DNA from: Massilia yuzhufengensis
GTDB taxonomy: Bacteria; Pseudomonadota; Gammaproteobacteria; Burkholderiales; Burkholderiaceae_D
Length of the DNA stretch: 64,000 bases
Assembly: GCF_900112225.1 (NCBI RefSeq)
Contig: NZ_FOLD01000005.1
Span: forward strand, 186,001 to 250,000
Reading direction: 5' to 3'
Shown: positions 8,049 to 17,636 of the stretch, piece by piece
Numbering within the stretch: the stretch's first letter is position 1
How the letters are laid out: each line of letters opens with the position of its first letter
Notes under the pieces: generated by a model
The model's database searches: none
What the model saw: only the letters and a program-made list of their open reading frames with translations
Told to the model about the DNA's origin: nothing
Made by a program: the position numbers and the translations under genes

Positions 8049-10421
8049 ATGATACGTTTGCCCATCGGGCTGGCTGCGCTGTGCCTCAGTGCCACCGTTT
8101 TCGCTGCCGCGCCTTTCGACGACAAATTCCGCCAGCTCGATGAGCTGCTGCCGACGCCGGGTGCCGTGCGCACCGCGTCGGGAGCCCCGGGCCAGGCTTA
8201 CTGGCAGCAACGCGCCGACTACACGATGCGCGCCACGCTCGACGAAGCCAAGCGCGCGATCAGCGGCAGCGGCACCATCACGTACCATAACAACTCCCCC
8301 GACACGCTGAAATACCTCTGGCTGCAGCTCGACCAGAATATCTACAAGCCGAACTCGGATTCCCGCACCTCGGCGGCCCTGCCGTCGCGCGAAGCGTGGG
8401 CCCAGGCCCGCACGCCGGAAACAGGCGTGAAGTTCGACGCGATCCGCACCATGCTCACCGCCAGCACCTTCGACGGCGGTTTCAATGTGCGCAATGTGCG
8501 CGACAGCGGCGGGCGTCCGCTCAAGTACGTGATCAACCGCACCATGATGCGGATCGACCTGGCGCAGCCCCTGAAGCCGGGCGCGCGCGTCTCGTTCAGC
8601 CTGGACTGGAACTACAACATCAACGAGCAGAAGGTGCTGGGCGGCCGTTCCGGCTACGAGTCCTTCGACGACAAGAACGACCTGTTCGAGATCGCCCAGT
8701 GGTTCCCGCGCATGGCGGCCTACTACGACGTCTACGGCTGGCAGCACAAGCAGTTCCTGGGCGCCGGCGAATTCACGCTGGAATTCGGCGACTACGACGT
8801 ACAGATCACGGTGCCGTCGGACCATATCGTGGCCTCCACCGGCGAGCTGCAAAACCCGGGCGAAGTGCTGAGCGCCGCCCAGCGCGACCGCCTGCGCCAG
8901 GCCAAGGGCGCCAGGAAGCCGGTCATCATCGTGACCCAGGCCGAGGCGGAGGCGGCCGAGAAGGTCCGCGCCACCACCAATAAAACCTGGCACTTCAAGG
9001 CCAAGAACGTGCGCGACTTCGCGTTCGCGTCGAGCCGCAAGTTCATCTGGGATGCGCAGGGCATCAAGTCGGGCAATACCGACGTGATGGCGATGTCCTA
9101 CTATCCGAAGGAAGGCAACCCGCTGTGGGAGCGCTACTCGACCCAGGCGATCGTCCACACCATCGAGCAGTACAACAAGTATTCCTTCGACTATCCCTAC
9201 CCGACCTCGATCTCGGTGAACGGCCCGGTGGGCGGCATGGAATACCCGATGATCACGTTTAACGGCCCGCGTCCCGTCAAGGACAAGAAGACCGGCGAAC
9301 TGACTTATTCGAAGCGCACCAAGTACGGCCTGATCGGCGTGATCATCCACGAAGTGGGCCACAACTACTTCCCGATGATCGTCAACTCCGACGAGCGCCA
9401 GTGGACCTGGATGGACGAAGGGCTGAACTCCTTCGTGCAGTCGCTGGCCCAGGAAGCCTGGGAAGAGAACTGGGACGAGATGCGCGGCGACCCGCGCACC
9501 ATCGTGGGCTACATGCGCAGCCAGAACCAGGTGCCGATCATGACCAACTCGGAGTCGCTCCTGCAGTTCGGGAACAACGCCTATGCCAAGCCGGCTGCCG
9601 CGCTGAACATCCTGCGTGAAACGGTGCTGGGCCGCGAACTGTTCGACTTCGCCTTCAAGGAATATGCCGAGCGCTGGAAGTTCAAGCGCCCGACCCCGGC
9701 CGACTTCTTCCGCACCATGGAAGACGCGTCGGGCACGGACCTCGACTGGTTCTGGCGCGGCTGGTTCTACACGACCGACGCGGTGGACGTGAGCGTGGAC
9801 GGCATCACCGAGTACACGATCAGCAGCAAGGATCCGGAAGTCGAGAAAGCCCTGGCGCGTGCGCGCAAGCAGGCCGAGCCGATCTCGATCACCGACCAGC
9901 GCAACAAGGGCATGCCGCGCCGCGTCGATGCGCATCCCGAGCTGAAGGACTTCTACAACGCGAACGACGATTTCACGGTGACGAACAAGGACCGCAACAA
10001 GTTCGCCGAGACCGTCGAAGGCCTGGAAGACTGGGAAAAAGCCATCCTCAAGGAAGGCAAGCACCTGTACCTGGTGGACTTCTCGAACAAGGGCGGCCTG
10101 GTGACCCCGCTGGTGGTGGAAATCGAAACCAAGAGCGGCAAGAAATACATCGAGCGCATCCCGGCCGAAGTGTGGCGCTACTCGCCGACCAAGGTGACCA
10201 AGCTGTTCATCACGGACGAGCCGATCGTCAGCCTGGTGCAGGACCCGTACTGGGAAACCGCCGACATCGACCAGACCAACAACGCCTGGCCGCGCAAGGC
10301 GACCCCGTCGCGCCTGGAGCTGTTCAAGACCGAACGCGATCCGGCCACCGGCAACCTGATGCGCGACTTTAATACCAAGCTCAAGACGCCAGGGCAGAAG
10401 GATGCACCGAAGTCCGAGTAA
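8049..10421 (+). CDS. Secreted M1-family metallopeptidase, first of a tandem pair
   Basis: The start is ATG 8049 (MIRLPIGLAALCLSATVFA, a signal peptide) behind AGGGGAA; the open frame reaches further upstream but has no signal or family sequence there. The 790-residue enzyme has the gluzincin zinc site H434-E-V-G-H438 with E457 exactly 18 residues on, and a GGMEY substrate motif in place of GAMEN. It should be a periplasmic aminopeptidase-like enzyme. The next gene encodes a near duplicate. The substrate is unknown; proximity to a TonB receptor suggests processing of an imported peptide or ligand, which is inference. Confidence 0.9.
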   Translation: MIRLPIGLAALCLSATVFAAAPFDDKFRQLDELLPTPGAVRTASGAPGQAYWQQRADYTMRATLDEAKRAISGSGTITYHNNSPDTLKYLWLQLDQNIYKPNSDSRTSAALPSREAWAQARTPETGVKFDAIRTMLTASTFDGGFNVRNVRDSGGRPLKYVINRTMMRIDLAQPLKPGARVSFSLDWNYNINEQKVLGGRSGYESFDDKNDLFEIAQWFPRMAAYYDVYGWQHKQFLGAGEFTLEFGDYDVQITVPSDHIVASTGELQNPGEVLSAAQRDRLRQAKGARKPVIIVTQAEAEAAEKVRATTNKTWHFKAKNVRDFAFASSRKFIWDAQGIKSGNTDVMAMSYYPKEGNPLWERYSTQAIVHTIEQYNKYSFDYPYPTSISVNGPVGGMEYPMITFNGPRPVKDKKTGELTYSKRTKYGLIGVIIHEVGHNYFPMIVNSDERQWTWMDEGLNSFVQSLAQEAWEENWDEMRGDPRTIVGYMRSQNQVPIMTNSESLLQFGNNAYAKPAAALNILRETVLGRELFDFAFKEYAERWKFKRPTPADFFRTMEDASGTDLDWFWRGWFYTTDAVDVSVDGITEYTISSKDPEVEKALARARKQAEPISITDQRNKGMPRRVDAHPELKDFYNANDDFTVTNKDRNKFAETVEGLEDWEKAILKEGKHLYLVDFSNKGGLVTPLVVEIETKSGKKYIERIPAEVWRYSPTKVTKLFITDEPIVSLVQDPYWETADIDQTNNAWPRKATPSRLELFKTERDPATGNLMRDFNTKLKTPGQKDAPKSE

Positions 10422-10436
10422 GTTTGCTTGAACGCG

Positions 10437-10456
10437 TGGGCGACACTTCGCCCACC
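10437..10456. repeat. Short GTGGGCGA palindrome after the first M1 gene
   Basis: This 8-bp inverted repeat (GTGGGCGA and TCGCCCAC, loop CACT) lies 15 bp after the M1 stop. It resembles one half of the longer palindromic repeats in this window and is followed directly by a terminator-like hairpin. Confidence 0.6.
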
Positions 10457-10460
10457 CTGC

Positions 10461-10488
10461 GGCAGGGCCTCGTGCCCTGCCGTTTTTA
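10461..10488 (+). terminator. Rho-independent terminator between the two M1 genes
   Basis: CGGCAGGGC and GCCCTGCCG form a 9-bp stem with a 5-nt loop, followed by TTTTT. It lies 18 bp before the second M1 start, so it may reduce read-through and set the two paralogs at different levels. Confidence 0.7.
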
Positions 10489-10506
10489 TATCGAAGAACG
10501 ATCAGC

Positions 10507-12879
10507 ATGAAAATCAGACAACTGCAGGTGGCCGTGGCCGCCGTCATCCTCGGCGTCTCGGCGGCGCAGGCAGCCCCCGCATTCGACGACAAGTTCCGCC
10601 AGCTCGACGAGCTGCTGCCCACGCCCAACGAGACCCGCACCGCCTCCGGCGCGCCGGGCCACCGCTACTGGCAGCAGCGCGCCGACTACCGCCTGCGCGC
10701 GACCCTCGACGAAAACAAGCGCTCGGTCACCGGCTCCGGCAGCGTCACCTACCACAACAATTCGCCGGACACGCTGTCCTACCTGTGGGTGCAGCTGGAC
10801 CAGAACATGTTCCGCGGCGATTCCGACAACCGCCGCATCTCCACCCTGCCTTCGCGCGACGCCTGGCAGGCGCGCGGCAGCGACGGCGTCAAGTTCGACA
10901 CCCTGCGCTCGACCCTGGAAATGCAGCGCTTCGAAGGCGGCATCAATATCACCAGCGTCACCGGCAGCGACGGCCGCGCGCTGCGCCACACGATCAACAA
11001 GACCATGATGCGGATCGACCTGCCCCAGCCCCTGAAGCCCGGCGCGCGCGTGTCCTTCAGCCTGGCCTGGAATTTCAACATCCCCGAGATGAAGGTCACG
11101 GGCCGCCGCACCGGCTACGAGAAGTTCGACGACGGCAACGACATCTTCGAAGTGGCGCAGTGGTTCCCGCGCATGGCCGCCTACTACGACGTCAAGGGCT
11201 GGCAGAACAAGCAGTACATGGGCGACGGCGAGTTCACGCTGGAATTCGGCGACTACGACGTGCAGTTGACCGTCCCGGCCGACCACATCGTCGCCTCGAC
11301 CGGCGAATTGCAGAATGCGGACGCGGTGCTCTCCAGCGCCCAGCGCGAACGCCTGCGCCAGGCGCGCGGCGCCAAGAAGCCGGTCATCATCGTCACGCAG
11401 CTTGAGGCGGAAAAGGCCGAGAAAGCGCGTTCCACGGCCACCCGGACCTGGCACTTCAAGGCCCGGGATGTGCGCGACTTCGCCTTTGCCTCGAGCCGCA
11501 AGTTCATCTGGGACGCCCAGGGCATCAAGAGCGGAAACAAGGACGTGCTGGCGATGTCCTACTACCCGAAGGAAGGCAACCCGCTGTGGGAACGCTATTC
11601 CACCGCGGCCGTGGTGCACACCATCGAGCAGTACAACAAGTACTCCTTCGACTATCCCTACCCGACCGCCATCTCCGTCAACGGCCCGGTGGGCGGCATG
11701 GAATACCCGATGATCTCGTTCAATGGCCCGCGTCCCGTCAAGGACAAGAAGACCGGCGAGATCACCTATTCGAAGGGCACCAAGTATGGCTTGATCAGCG
11801 TGATCATCCATGAGGTGGGCCACAACTACTTCCCGATGATCGTCAACTCCGACGAGCGCCAGTGGACCTGGATGGACGAGGGCCTGAACAGCTTCCTGCA
11901 GTTCCTGGCCGAGCAGGCCTGGGAAGAAAACTACCCGGGCCGCCGCGGCGAAGCGCGCGACATCGTCGACTACATGCGCAGCACCAACCAGGTGCCGATC
12001 ATGACCAATGCCGAATCGACCCTCCAGCGCGGCAACAACGCCTATGGCAAGCCAGCCACCGCACTGAACGTGCTGCGCGAGACCATTCTGGGACGCGAGC
12101 TGTTCGACTTCGCGTTCAAGGAATACGCCGAGCGCTGGAAGTTCAAGCGCCCCACCCCGGCCGACCTGTTCCGCACCATGGAAGACGCCTCGGGCACGGA
12201 CCTCGACTGGTTCTGGCGCGGCTGGTTCTACACCACCGATGCGGTGGACGTGAGCGTGGACGGGATCACCGAGTACACCATCAGCAGCAAGGACCCGGAA
12301 GTGGAGAAGGCCTGGGCGCGCGCCCGCAAACAGGCCGAGCCGGTCTCGCTCACCGACCAGCGCAACGCCGGCATGCCGCGCCGCGTCGACGCGCATCCGG
12401 AGCTGAAGGACTTCTATAACGCGCACGATGAGTTCACGGTGACCAACAAGGACCGCAACAAGTTCAACGAGACCGCCGAAGGCCTGGAGGACTGGGAAAA
12501 GGCCCTGCTCAAGGAAGGCAAGCACCTGACCCTGGTGGACTTCTCGAACAAGGGCGGGTTGGTCACGCCGCTGATCGTCGAGATCGAACTCAAGAGCGGG
12601 AAAAAATTCATCGAGCGCATTCCGGCCGAGGTATGGCGCTACTCGCCGGCCAAGGTGACCAAGCTGTTCATCACCGACGAGCCGATCGCCAGCCTGGTGC
12701 AGGACCCGTATTGGGAAACGGCCGACATCGACCAGGGCAACAACGCCTGGCCGCGCAAGGTGACGCCTTCGCGCCTGGAACTGTTCAAGTCCGAGCGAGA
12801 ACCGGCCAATAACCTGATGCGCGACTTCGCCACGCCGCTCAAGAAACCTGCCGCGCCCGAGAAAAAGGCGACGCAATGA
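10507..12879 (+). CDS. Secreted M1-family metallopeptidase, second of a tandem pair
   Basis: This 790-residue protein, the same length as its upstream neighbour, is nearly identical to it over long stretches, for example YNKYSFDYPYPT, the whole zinc region and DLDWFWRGWFYTTDAVDVSV. It has a signal peptide (MKIRQLQVAVAAVILGVSAAQA), zinc site H435-E-V-G-H439 with E458, and GGMEY. Differences cluster at the N-terminus, in the 330-390 linker and at the C-terminus. It is a recent tandem duplication with both active sites intact. The stop overlaps the DUF6702 start (ATGA), so this copy is coupled to the downstream genes. Confidence 0.9.
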   Translation: MKIRQLQVAVAAVILGVSAAQAAPAFDDKFRQLDELLPTPNETRTASGAPGHRYWQQRADYRLRATLDENKRSVTGSGSVTYHNNSPDTLSYLWVQLDQNMFRGDSDNRRISTLPSRDAWQARGSDGVKFDTLRSTLEMQRFEGGINITSVTGSDGRALRHTINKTMMRIDLPQPLKPGARVSFSLAWNFNIPEMKVTGRRTGYEKFDDGNDIFEVAQWFPRMAAYYDVKGWQNKQYMGDGEFTLEFGDYDVQLTVPADHIVASTGELQNADAVLSSAQRERLRQARGAKKPVIIVTQLEAEKAEKARSTATRTWHFKARDVRDFAFASSRKFIWDAQGIKSGNKDVLAMSYYPKEGNPLWERYSTAAVVHTIEQYNKYSFDYPYPTAISVNGPVGGMEYPMISFNGPRPVKDKKTGEITYSKGTKYGLISVIIHEVGHNYFPMIVNSDERQWTWMDEGLNSFLQFLAEQAWEENYPGRRGEARDIVDYMRSTNQVPIMTNAESTLQRGNNAYGKPATALNVLRETILGRELFDFAFKEYAERWKFKRPTPADLFRTMEDASGTDLDWFWRGWFYTTDAVDVSVDGITEYTISSKDPEVEKAWARARKQAEPVSLTDQRNAGMPRRVDAHPELKDFYNAHDEFTVTNKDRNKFNETAEGLEDWEKALLKEGKHLTLVDFSNKGGLVTPLIVEIELKSGKKFIERIPAEVWRYSPAKVTKLFITDEPIASLVQDPYWETADIDQGNNAWPRKVTPSRLELFKSEREPANNLMRDFATPLKKPAAPEKKATQ

Positions 12880-13382
12880 TCCTGCGCCGCACAAGGGTCT
12901 TGTTCGCCGCCGCGCTGCTGTGCCTGAGCGCAGCGGCGGGCGCGCACCGCTTCCACAGCGGGATCACCGAGCTCGCGTACAACCCGCGCACCAAGAGCAC
13001 GGAGATCGTCCATACCTACATGGCGCACGATATCGAGGCGCTCCTGATGAACACCTACGGACGCCAGTTCGACCTGACCGACCCGGACGACCAGGACGTG
13101 CTGCGCAAATATATCGAGCAGCACTTCTGGCTCAAGGACCGGGACAATGCGCGCCTGCCGTTGCGCTGGGTCGGCATGACCGTGGCCTCGCAAAGCATCG
13201 TGATCTACCAGGAACTGGAGAACACGCCGCTGTCGAAAACCGCCACCATCGGCCAGGGCGTGCTGATCGACTTCCTGCCCGACCAGGTGAACACGGTGAA
13301 CCTCAACGATGCAGGTACACTCCGCTCATTGACATTTACACAAGCCGCGCTCGAACAGCCGGTCACTGCGACCACTCCATGA
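12876..13382 (+). CDS. Periplasmic DUF6702 family protein
   Basis: The 168-residue protein has a signal peptide (ends SAAAGAHRFHSG). The mature part matches the DUF6702 pattern as I know it: HRFHSGITELAYN, IVHTYMAHDIEALLMN and VGMTVASQSIVIYQELEN. Its function is unknown. The start overlaps the second M1 stop and its own stop overlaps the TonB receptor start, both as ATGA, so all three are translationally coupled and probably work together at the outer membrane and periplasm. Confidence 0.75.
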   Translation: MILRRTRVLFAAALLCLSAAAGAHRFHSGITELAYNPRTKSTEIVHTYMAHDIEALLMNTYGRQFDLTDPDDQDVLRKYIEQHFWLKDRDNARLPLRWVGMTVASQSIVIYQELENTPLSKTATIGQGVLIDFLPDQVNTVNLNDAGTLRSLTFTQAALEQPVTATTP

Positions 13383-15421
13383 CCCTTCGCCCGATTCCGT
13401 TTGCGCTCGCCGCATTGTTCATCCACGCGCCAGCCCTGGCCGACGACTTCGTGCTGCAGCGCGTGCTGGTCGAGGGATCGCGCGCCAACCAGATCGGGCT
13501 GACCGACTCGGCCAGCTCCGGCAGCGTCGGCGCGAAAGAGCTGGCGCAGCTTACCGTGTACCGGCCGGGCGAACTGCTGGAAGCCACGCCCGGCCTGATC
13601 GCCAGCCAGCACAGCGGCGAAGGCAAGGCCAACCAGTTCTACCTGCGCGGCTTCAACCTCGACCACGGCACCGACCTCGCCACCTGGGTCGACGGCATGC
13701 CGGTCAACCAGCGCAGCCACGCGCATGGCCAGGGCTGGACCGACCTGAACTTCCTTATCCCGGAACTGGTGGCCCGCCTCGACTACCGCAAGGGTCCCTA
13801 CTCGTCCGCGGAAGGCGACTTCTCGTCGGCCGGCAAGGCCTCGCTGGCCTACGCCAACCGGCTGGTAGCGCCGCTGGCCTCCGTCACGCTGGGCCAGGAC
13901 AATTATGCGCGCACGGTATTCGCCGGTTCGCCGGCAGCTGCGGGTGGACACCTGCTGTATGCGCTGGAACTGATGAAGAACGACGGCCCGTGGACCCGGC
14001 CGGACGGCTACCGCAAGGTCAATGCGGTGCTGCGCTACAGCCGCGGCTACGCCAACAACGGCTGGAACGTCACCGCCATGCACTACCGCGGCCACTGGAA
14101 CGCGACCGACCAGGTGCCGCTGCGCGCGGTCGCCAGCGGCCAGCTGGGACGCTTCGACGCGCTCGACCTGAGCGACGGCGGCGAAGCCCAGCGCAGCAGC
14201 CTGTCCGGCACCTGGCGCCGCACGACCTCGGATGAAGCCACCCACCTGAGTGCCTACGTCATCCGCAACCGCCTCGACCTGTATTCGAACTTCACCTACT
14301 TCCTGAACGACCCGGTCAACGGCGACCAGTTCAGCCAGCCCGACCGCCGCGTGACCTCGGGCCTGGACGGCAGCCATACCTGGCACGTGCTGCGCAATGG
14401 CGCGGTGAGTTCGGACATGACGGTGGGTGTGCAGCTCCAGAACGACAATATCTTCAACGGCCTGTACGACACCCGTGCGCGCCAGCGCCTGGCGACCACG
14501 CGCGAAGACCATATCGTGGAAACCAGCGGCGCCCTATTCCTGGAAAGCGCCACGCGCTGGAGCGAAGCCCTGCGCACCGTGGTCGGTGTGCGCGCCAACG
14601 CCTACCGCTTCCGCGTCGATGGCGACCGCGCCGAGAATTCCGGACGCGCCAGCGATTCGCTGCTCACGCCAGCGCTGAGCATCGCCTATGGCCCGTGGCA
14701 GACGACCGAGCTGTACCTGAACTATGGCCACGGCTTCCACAGCAACGACGCGCGCGGCACCGTGGCCACGCTCGACCCGAAAACCCTCGACCCGGTCGAC
14801 CGCACGCCAGGCCTGGTGCGCTCGCGCGGCATGGAAGTGGGCCTGCGCACGGTGGCGATCCCGAAAACCGAAACCACGCTGTCGGTGTACCGGCTCGATT
14901 TCGATTCCGAGCTGACCTATATCGGCGACGCCGGCAACACCGAGGCGGGCGATCCGAGCCGCCGCTATGGCGTCGAGCTGTCCAACAACTACCAGGCCAA
15001 CAAGTGGCTGACGGTGAATTTTGATGCGGCTTATGCGCGGGCGCGTTCGCGCGGCGGCAACCCGGCCGGCGATCGCATTCCGGGTGCGGTGGAGGGCGTG
15101 GCCCAGGTCGGCCTGACGGTGGACAAGGCCGGCCCATGGACGGGCGCGCTGCGCCTGCGCTACTTCGGCCCGCGTCCGCTGATCGAGGACGACAGCGTGC
15201 GCTCGCGCGCCAGCGTCACGCTCAACGGGCGCGTGGGTTACCGCATTGGCAAGGACATGCGCATCGAGCTGGAAGGCTTCAACCTGACCAACCGGCGCGA
15301 TTCGGCGATCGACTACTATTATGCGTCGCGCCTGCAGAATGAAGCCGAGGCGGTGGACGACATCCATTTCCACCCGATCGAACCGCGTTCCTTCCGCCTG
15401 AGCTTCGTGAAGAACTGGTAG
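13379..15421 (+). CDS. TonB-dependent outer-membrane receptor
   Basis: The start is ATG 13379 (MTLRPIPFALAALFIHAPALA, a signal peptide), overlapping the DUF6702 stop. The 680-residue protein has an N-terminal plug (GELLEATPGLIASQHSGEGK, QFYLRGFNLDHGTDLATWVD, LDYRKGPYSSAEGDFSSAG) and a beta-barrel ending in the typical C-terminal pattern FRLSFVKNW with terminal aromatic residue. There is no N-terminal signalling extension. The ligand cannot be told from sequence. Coupling to secreted M1 peptidases and DUF6702 suggests a peptide or metal-chelate substrate. Confidence 0.9.
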   Translation: MTLRPIPFALAALFIHAPALADDFVLQRVLVEGSRANQIGLTDSASSGSVGAKELAQLTVYRPGELLEATPGLIASQHSGEGKANQFYLRGFNLDHGTDLATWVDGMPVNQRSHAHGQGWTDLNFLIPELVARLDYRKGPYSSAEGDFSSAGKASLAYANRLVAPLASVTLGQDNYARTVFAGSPAAAGGHLLYALELMKNDGPWTRPDGYRKVNAVLRYSRGYANNGWNVTAMHYRGHWNATDQVPLRAVASGQLGRFDALDLSDGGEAQRSSLSGTWRRTTSDEATHLSAYVIRNRLDLYSNFTYFLNDPVNGDQFSQPDRRVTSGLDGSHTWHVLRNGAVSSDMTVGVQLQNDNIFNGLYDTRARQRLATTREDHIVETSGALFLESATRWSEALRTVVGVRANAYRFRVDGDRAENSGRASDSLLTPALSIAYGPWQTTELYLNYGHGFHSNDARGTVATLDPKTLDPVDRTPGLVRSRGMEVGLRTVAIPKTETTLSVYRLDFDSELTYIGDAGNTEAGDPSRRYGVELSNNYQANKWLTVNFDAAYARARSRGGNPAGDRIPGAVEGVAQVGLTVDKAGPWTGALRLRYFGPRPLIEDDSVRSRASVTLNGRVGYRIGKDMRIELEGFNLTNRRDSAIDYYYASRLQNEAEAVDDIHFHPIEPRSFRLSFVKNW

Positions 15422-15472
15422 GGAATTGGCGGCGATCAGACTTGTTGCGTGGAAAAATGCTACGCTAACCGG

Positions 15473-16210
15473 ATGACACCACGTGAACTTCCCACCACCG
15501 ATCCGTCGCACCTGACGGACGTCGTGCGCAGCGAGGGCTATGCCCTGCTGCGCCCTCTCGATGTCGCCCACCTCGCGGGCTGCACGCTCGACGAACTGCA
15601 GGCGCTCGTCCCGAGCTGGGACCGGCTCGAACTCGACAACTACCTCAAGGACGGCGGCCGCTATCGCCGGCGCCGCCATTCCTGCTTCGTCGACGACGGC
15701 CATGGCCTGGCGCAGACGCCGCACCGCGCCCATTGGCAGCCGGTCGAGTACAACGCCCTGCACGGCGGCATGCACCGCCTGTTCGAGCCGATCGAACCGG
15801 CCACCATCGCCACGCCGGCGTGGGAGCGCCTGCTGCGCGCGCTGGGCGAAGTCTGCTCGGGCGTGCGCGGCCCGCACACCTGGAACGTGGAAGCCCACCA
15901 GTTCCGCATCGACACCGCCGACGGCATCGGCCGCCCCACGCCGGAAGGCGCGCACCGCGACGGCGTCGATTTCGTCGCTGTGATCCTGATCAAGCGCACC
16001 GGCATCAAGGGTGGCGAGACGCGCGTGTTCGAAGCCGACGGCCCGGCCGGCCAGCGCTTCACAATGCTCGAGCCCTGGACGCTGCTGCTGCTCGACGACG
16101 CCGCCGTGATCCACGAATCCACCCCGATCCAGCCCCTGGACGAGCACGGGCATCGCGATACCCTGGTGCTGACCTGGCGCGCCGGTTCCTTCCAGGGCGC
16201 CGACGATTGA
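15473..16210 (+). CDS. 2OG-Fe(II) dioxygenase (2OG-Fe_Oxy_2 type, BsmA/amino-acid hydroxylase-like)
   Basis: The ATG at 15473 was preferred; a GTG at 15449 would add eight residues. The 245-residue protein has the layout of the 2OG-Fe_Oxy_2 family that includes L-isoleucine hydroxylase: RRRRHSCF, YNALHGGMHRLFEPI and NVEAHQFRI, with iron ligands H161/D163 (GAHRDGVDF) and H214 (VIHEST), and a C-terminal RDTLVLTWR that supplies the 2OG-binding arginine. It should be an active hydroxylase, possibly on a free amino acid. It is monocistronic and convergent with the DUF1800 gene. Confidence 0.8.
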   Translation: MTPRELPTTDPSHLTDVVRSEGYALLRPLDVAHLAGCTLDELQALVPSWDRLELDNYLKDGGRYRRRRHSCFVDDGHGLAQTPHRAHWQPVEYNALHGGMHRLFEPIEPATIATPAWERLLRALGEVCSGVRGPHTWNVEAHQFRIDTADGIGRPTPEGAHRDGVDFVAVILIKRTGIKGGETRVFEADGPAGQRFTMLEPWTLLLLDDAAVIHESTPIQPLDEHGHRDTLVLTWRAGSFQGADD

Positions 16211-16264
16211 AGTCGTGGCGTGGGCGGGCCCTCCTGCCTACGCCTTCCCATCCCGCGAACACAC

Positions 16265-16302
16265 AAAAAAAAAGCGCCCGCGAACCTTGCGGCTGGCGGG
16301 CG
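16265..16302 (-). terminator. Rho-independent terminator of the DUF1800-like gene
   Basis: Read on the minus strand, CGCCCGC and GCGGGCG flank a 14-nt loop and are followed by nine T. It lies about 170 bp past the DUF1800 stop and can also bound the convergent dioxygenase transcript. The remainder of 16211-16468 shows no gene. Confidence 0.6.
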
Positions 16303-16468
16303 ATAATCCAATTTTCGGAGAAAACTGGAGGAGACAGTTCCAATATACCCCGATTTTTTGTGCGGTGCAATACCGTAGAACTACTGCTCTAATTTCGTGA
16401 AGGTAAGGTTTCCAAACCCAGATACTTTTGGCTGCAATGTTGCGATGCACAACATTTGGTTCCGCACC

Positions 16469-17482
16469 TCAATATCGCGCGAACGCACTACTGTATAGCA
16501 GTTCGAGCAGGCCTCCGGGGTCGAGCGGCTGGCTACGCGCCGCCGCCGCCATCGCCGCAGCCGAAGGCGTGGGCGCCTCGATCAATACCGGTCCCGGCTG
16601 GGCTACCCCAGCCTGCGGCGCAGCGCTTCCAGCCATGGCCCGCACCGGCGGCGCCGAGGACGCATACCGGTGCAGCCGCGGCGGCGCGATCGCCAGCGCC
16701 AGCCGTCCCTGCGCCAGCTGCTGCGCGAACGCCGCGCGCCCCGCCGTCCCCATCGGGCGACGCAGGGCTTCCACCAGCGGCGCCGCATTTTGCACCGCCA
16801 CGCTTGACGCCCGCAGCGCCGAAACGACAAAGCGCCAATCGTCCTTGCGCATGCTGCCATGCTGGGAAGGCGCGAGGAATTCCGGGCTGCGGAACAGCGC
16901 CCGCAGCACCGCGCGCTGGTCGCCCCCGGTGGCAGTCCAGGCAGCCCACAACGCGTGCTCGAGCGCGCGGGACGGCGCGGATACGAACTGCTTGAGCAGC
17001 GCCCCTAGTGCGGCACGTTCGCTGCGGGTGTCCCCGCCTTGCACCAGAATGGTGCGCAGCGTGGCGTAGCGTCCGAACACATGCGGCCGCACATCGGGCT
17101 CCTTCACGCCCCGCATACCGAACCACGTCTGCCAGAACGCCGACAGCACTTCTTCCAGCTGGCGTGGGCTGGCGATCGCACGCAACAGGCGTTCCTCGTC
17201 CGCGGGTGTGCCGGCCTCGTGGTATTCGCGCAAGCGCGCCGCGAGCCTGGGTTCGAGCGCCGGAGGCGCCAGCTGGCTGTCGACATAGGCGGCCAGGCCC
17301 ATTGCACGCACCCGCGCCACGTCGCCCGGCGCGGGGCCGTAGCCCAGCCGGTTCAACAGGTGCAGCGCCTGCTGCGAGGTCGCGGCCGCAGTCGCCGCCG
17401 ATGCGCCCGGCATGGCCAGCAGCAGGAGCAGCGAAGGCAGCAGCATGGCGCCGCGGCGGCGCCGGAATCCAGAAGTGTGCAT
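16469..17482 (-). CDS. Short DUF1800-like secreted protein lacking the central region
   Basis: From ATG 17482 (MHTSGFRRRRGAMLLPSLLL, a signal peptide) the 337-residue protein begins like DUF1800 proteins (HLLNRLGYGPAPGDVARVRA, then ASPRQLEEVLSAFWQTWFGM and RPHVFGRYATLRTIL) and ends like them (AVLRALFRSPEFL, FVVSALRASS, PLDPGGLLELL). The middle block with the NENYARE and ELHTLG motifs is absent, and the protein is 100-200 residues shorter than usual. No DUF1501 partner gene is adjacent, although the pair is usual. It may be a degenerate or minimal form; the frame itself is intact. Confidence 0.75.
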   Translation of the reverse strand: MHTSGFRRRRGAMLLPSLLLLLAMPGASAATAAATSQQALHLLNRLGYGPAPGDVARVRAMGLAAYVDSQLAPPALEPRLAARLREYHEAGTPADEERLLRAIASPRQLEEVLSAFWQTWFGMRGVKEPDVRPHVFGRYATLRTILVQGGDTRSERAALGALLKQFVSAPSRALEHALWAAWTATGGDQRAVLRALFRSPEFLAPSQHGSMRKDDWRFVVSALRASSVAVQNAAPLVEALRRPMGTAGRAAFAQQLAQGRLALAIAPPRLHRYASSAPPVRAMAGSAAPQAGVAQPGPVLIEAPTPSAAAMAAAARSQPLDPGGLLELLYSSAFARY

Positions 17483-17636
17483 GCCCTTGTTATATACCTG
17501 CGCCACCGTGCTTGCTGCGCGCTTTGGTAAATGTTTGTAAGCTTCCTCTAATCGCCCGGCGAACACGACGATTGCGCGCGCGGAGCATTGCAACTTTGCT
17601 ACACTTGGCAGCTTAACCTGCAGCTTATCGAAGACT

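Noticed and set aside
7953-12894. Two minus-strand open frames of about 800-900 codons opposite the M1 peptidase genes
   Set aside because: They are antisense shadows of two near-identical genes, which is why they also resemble each other. No domain or ribosome site is seen.
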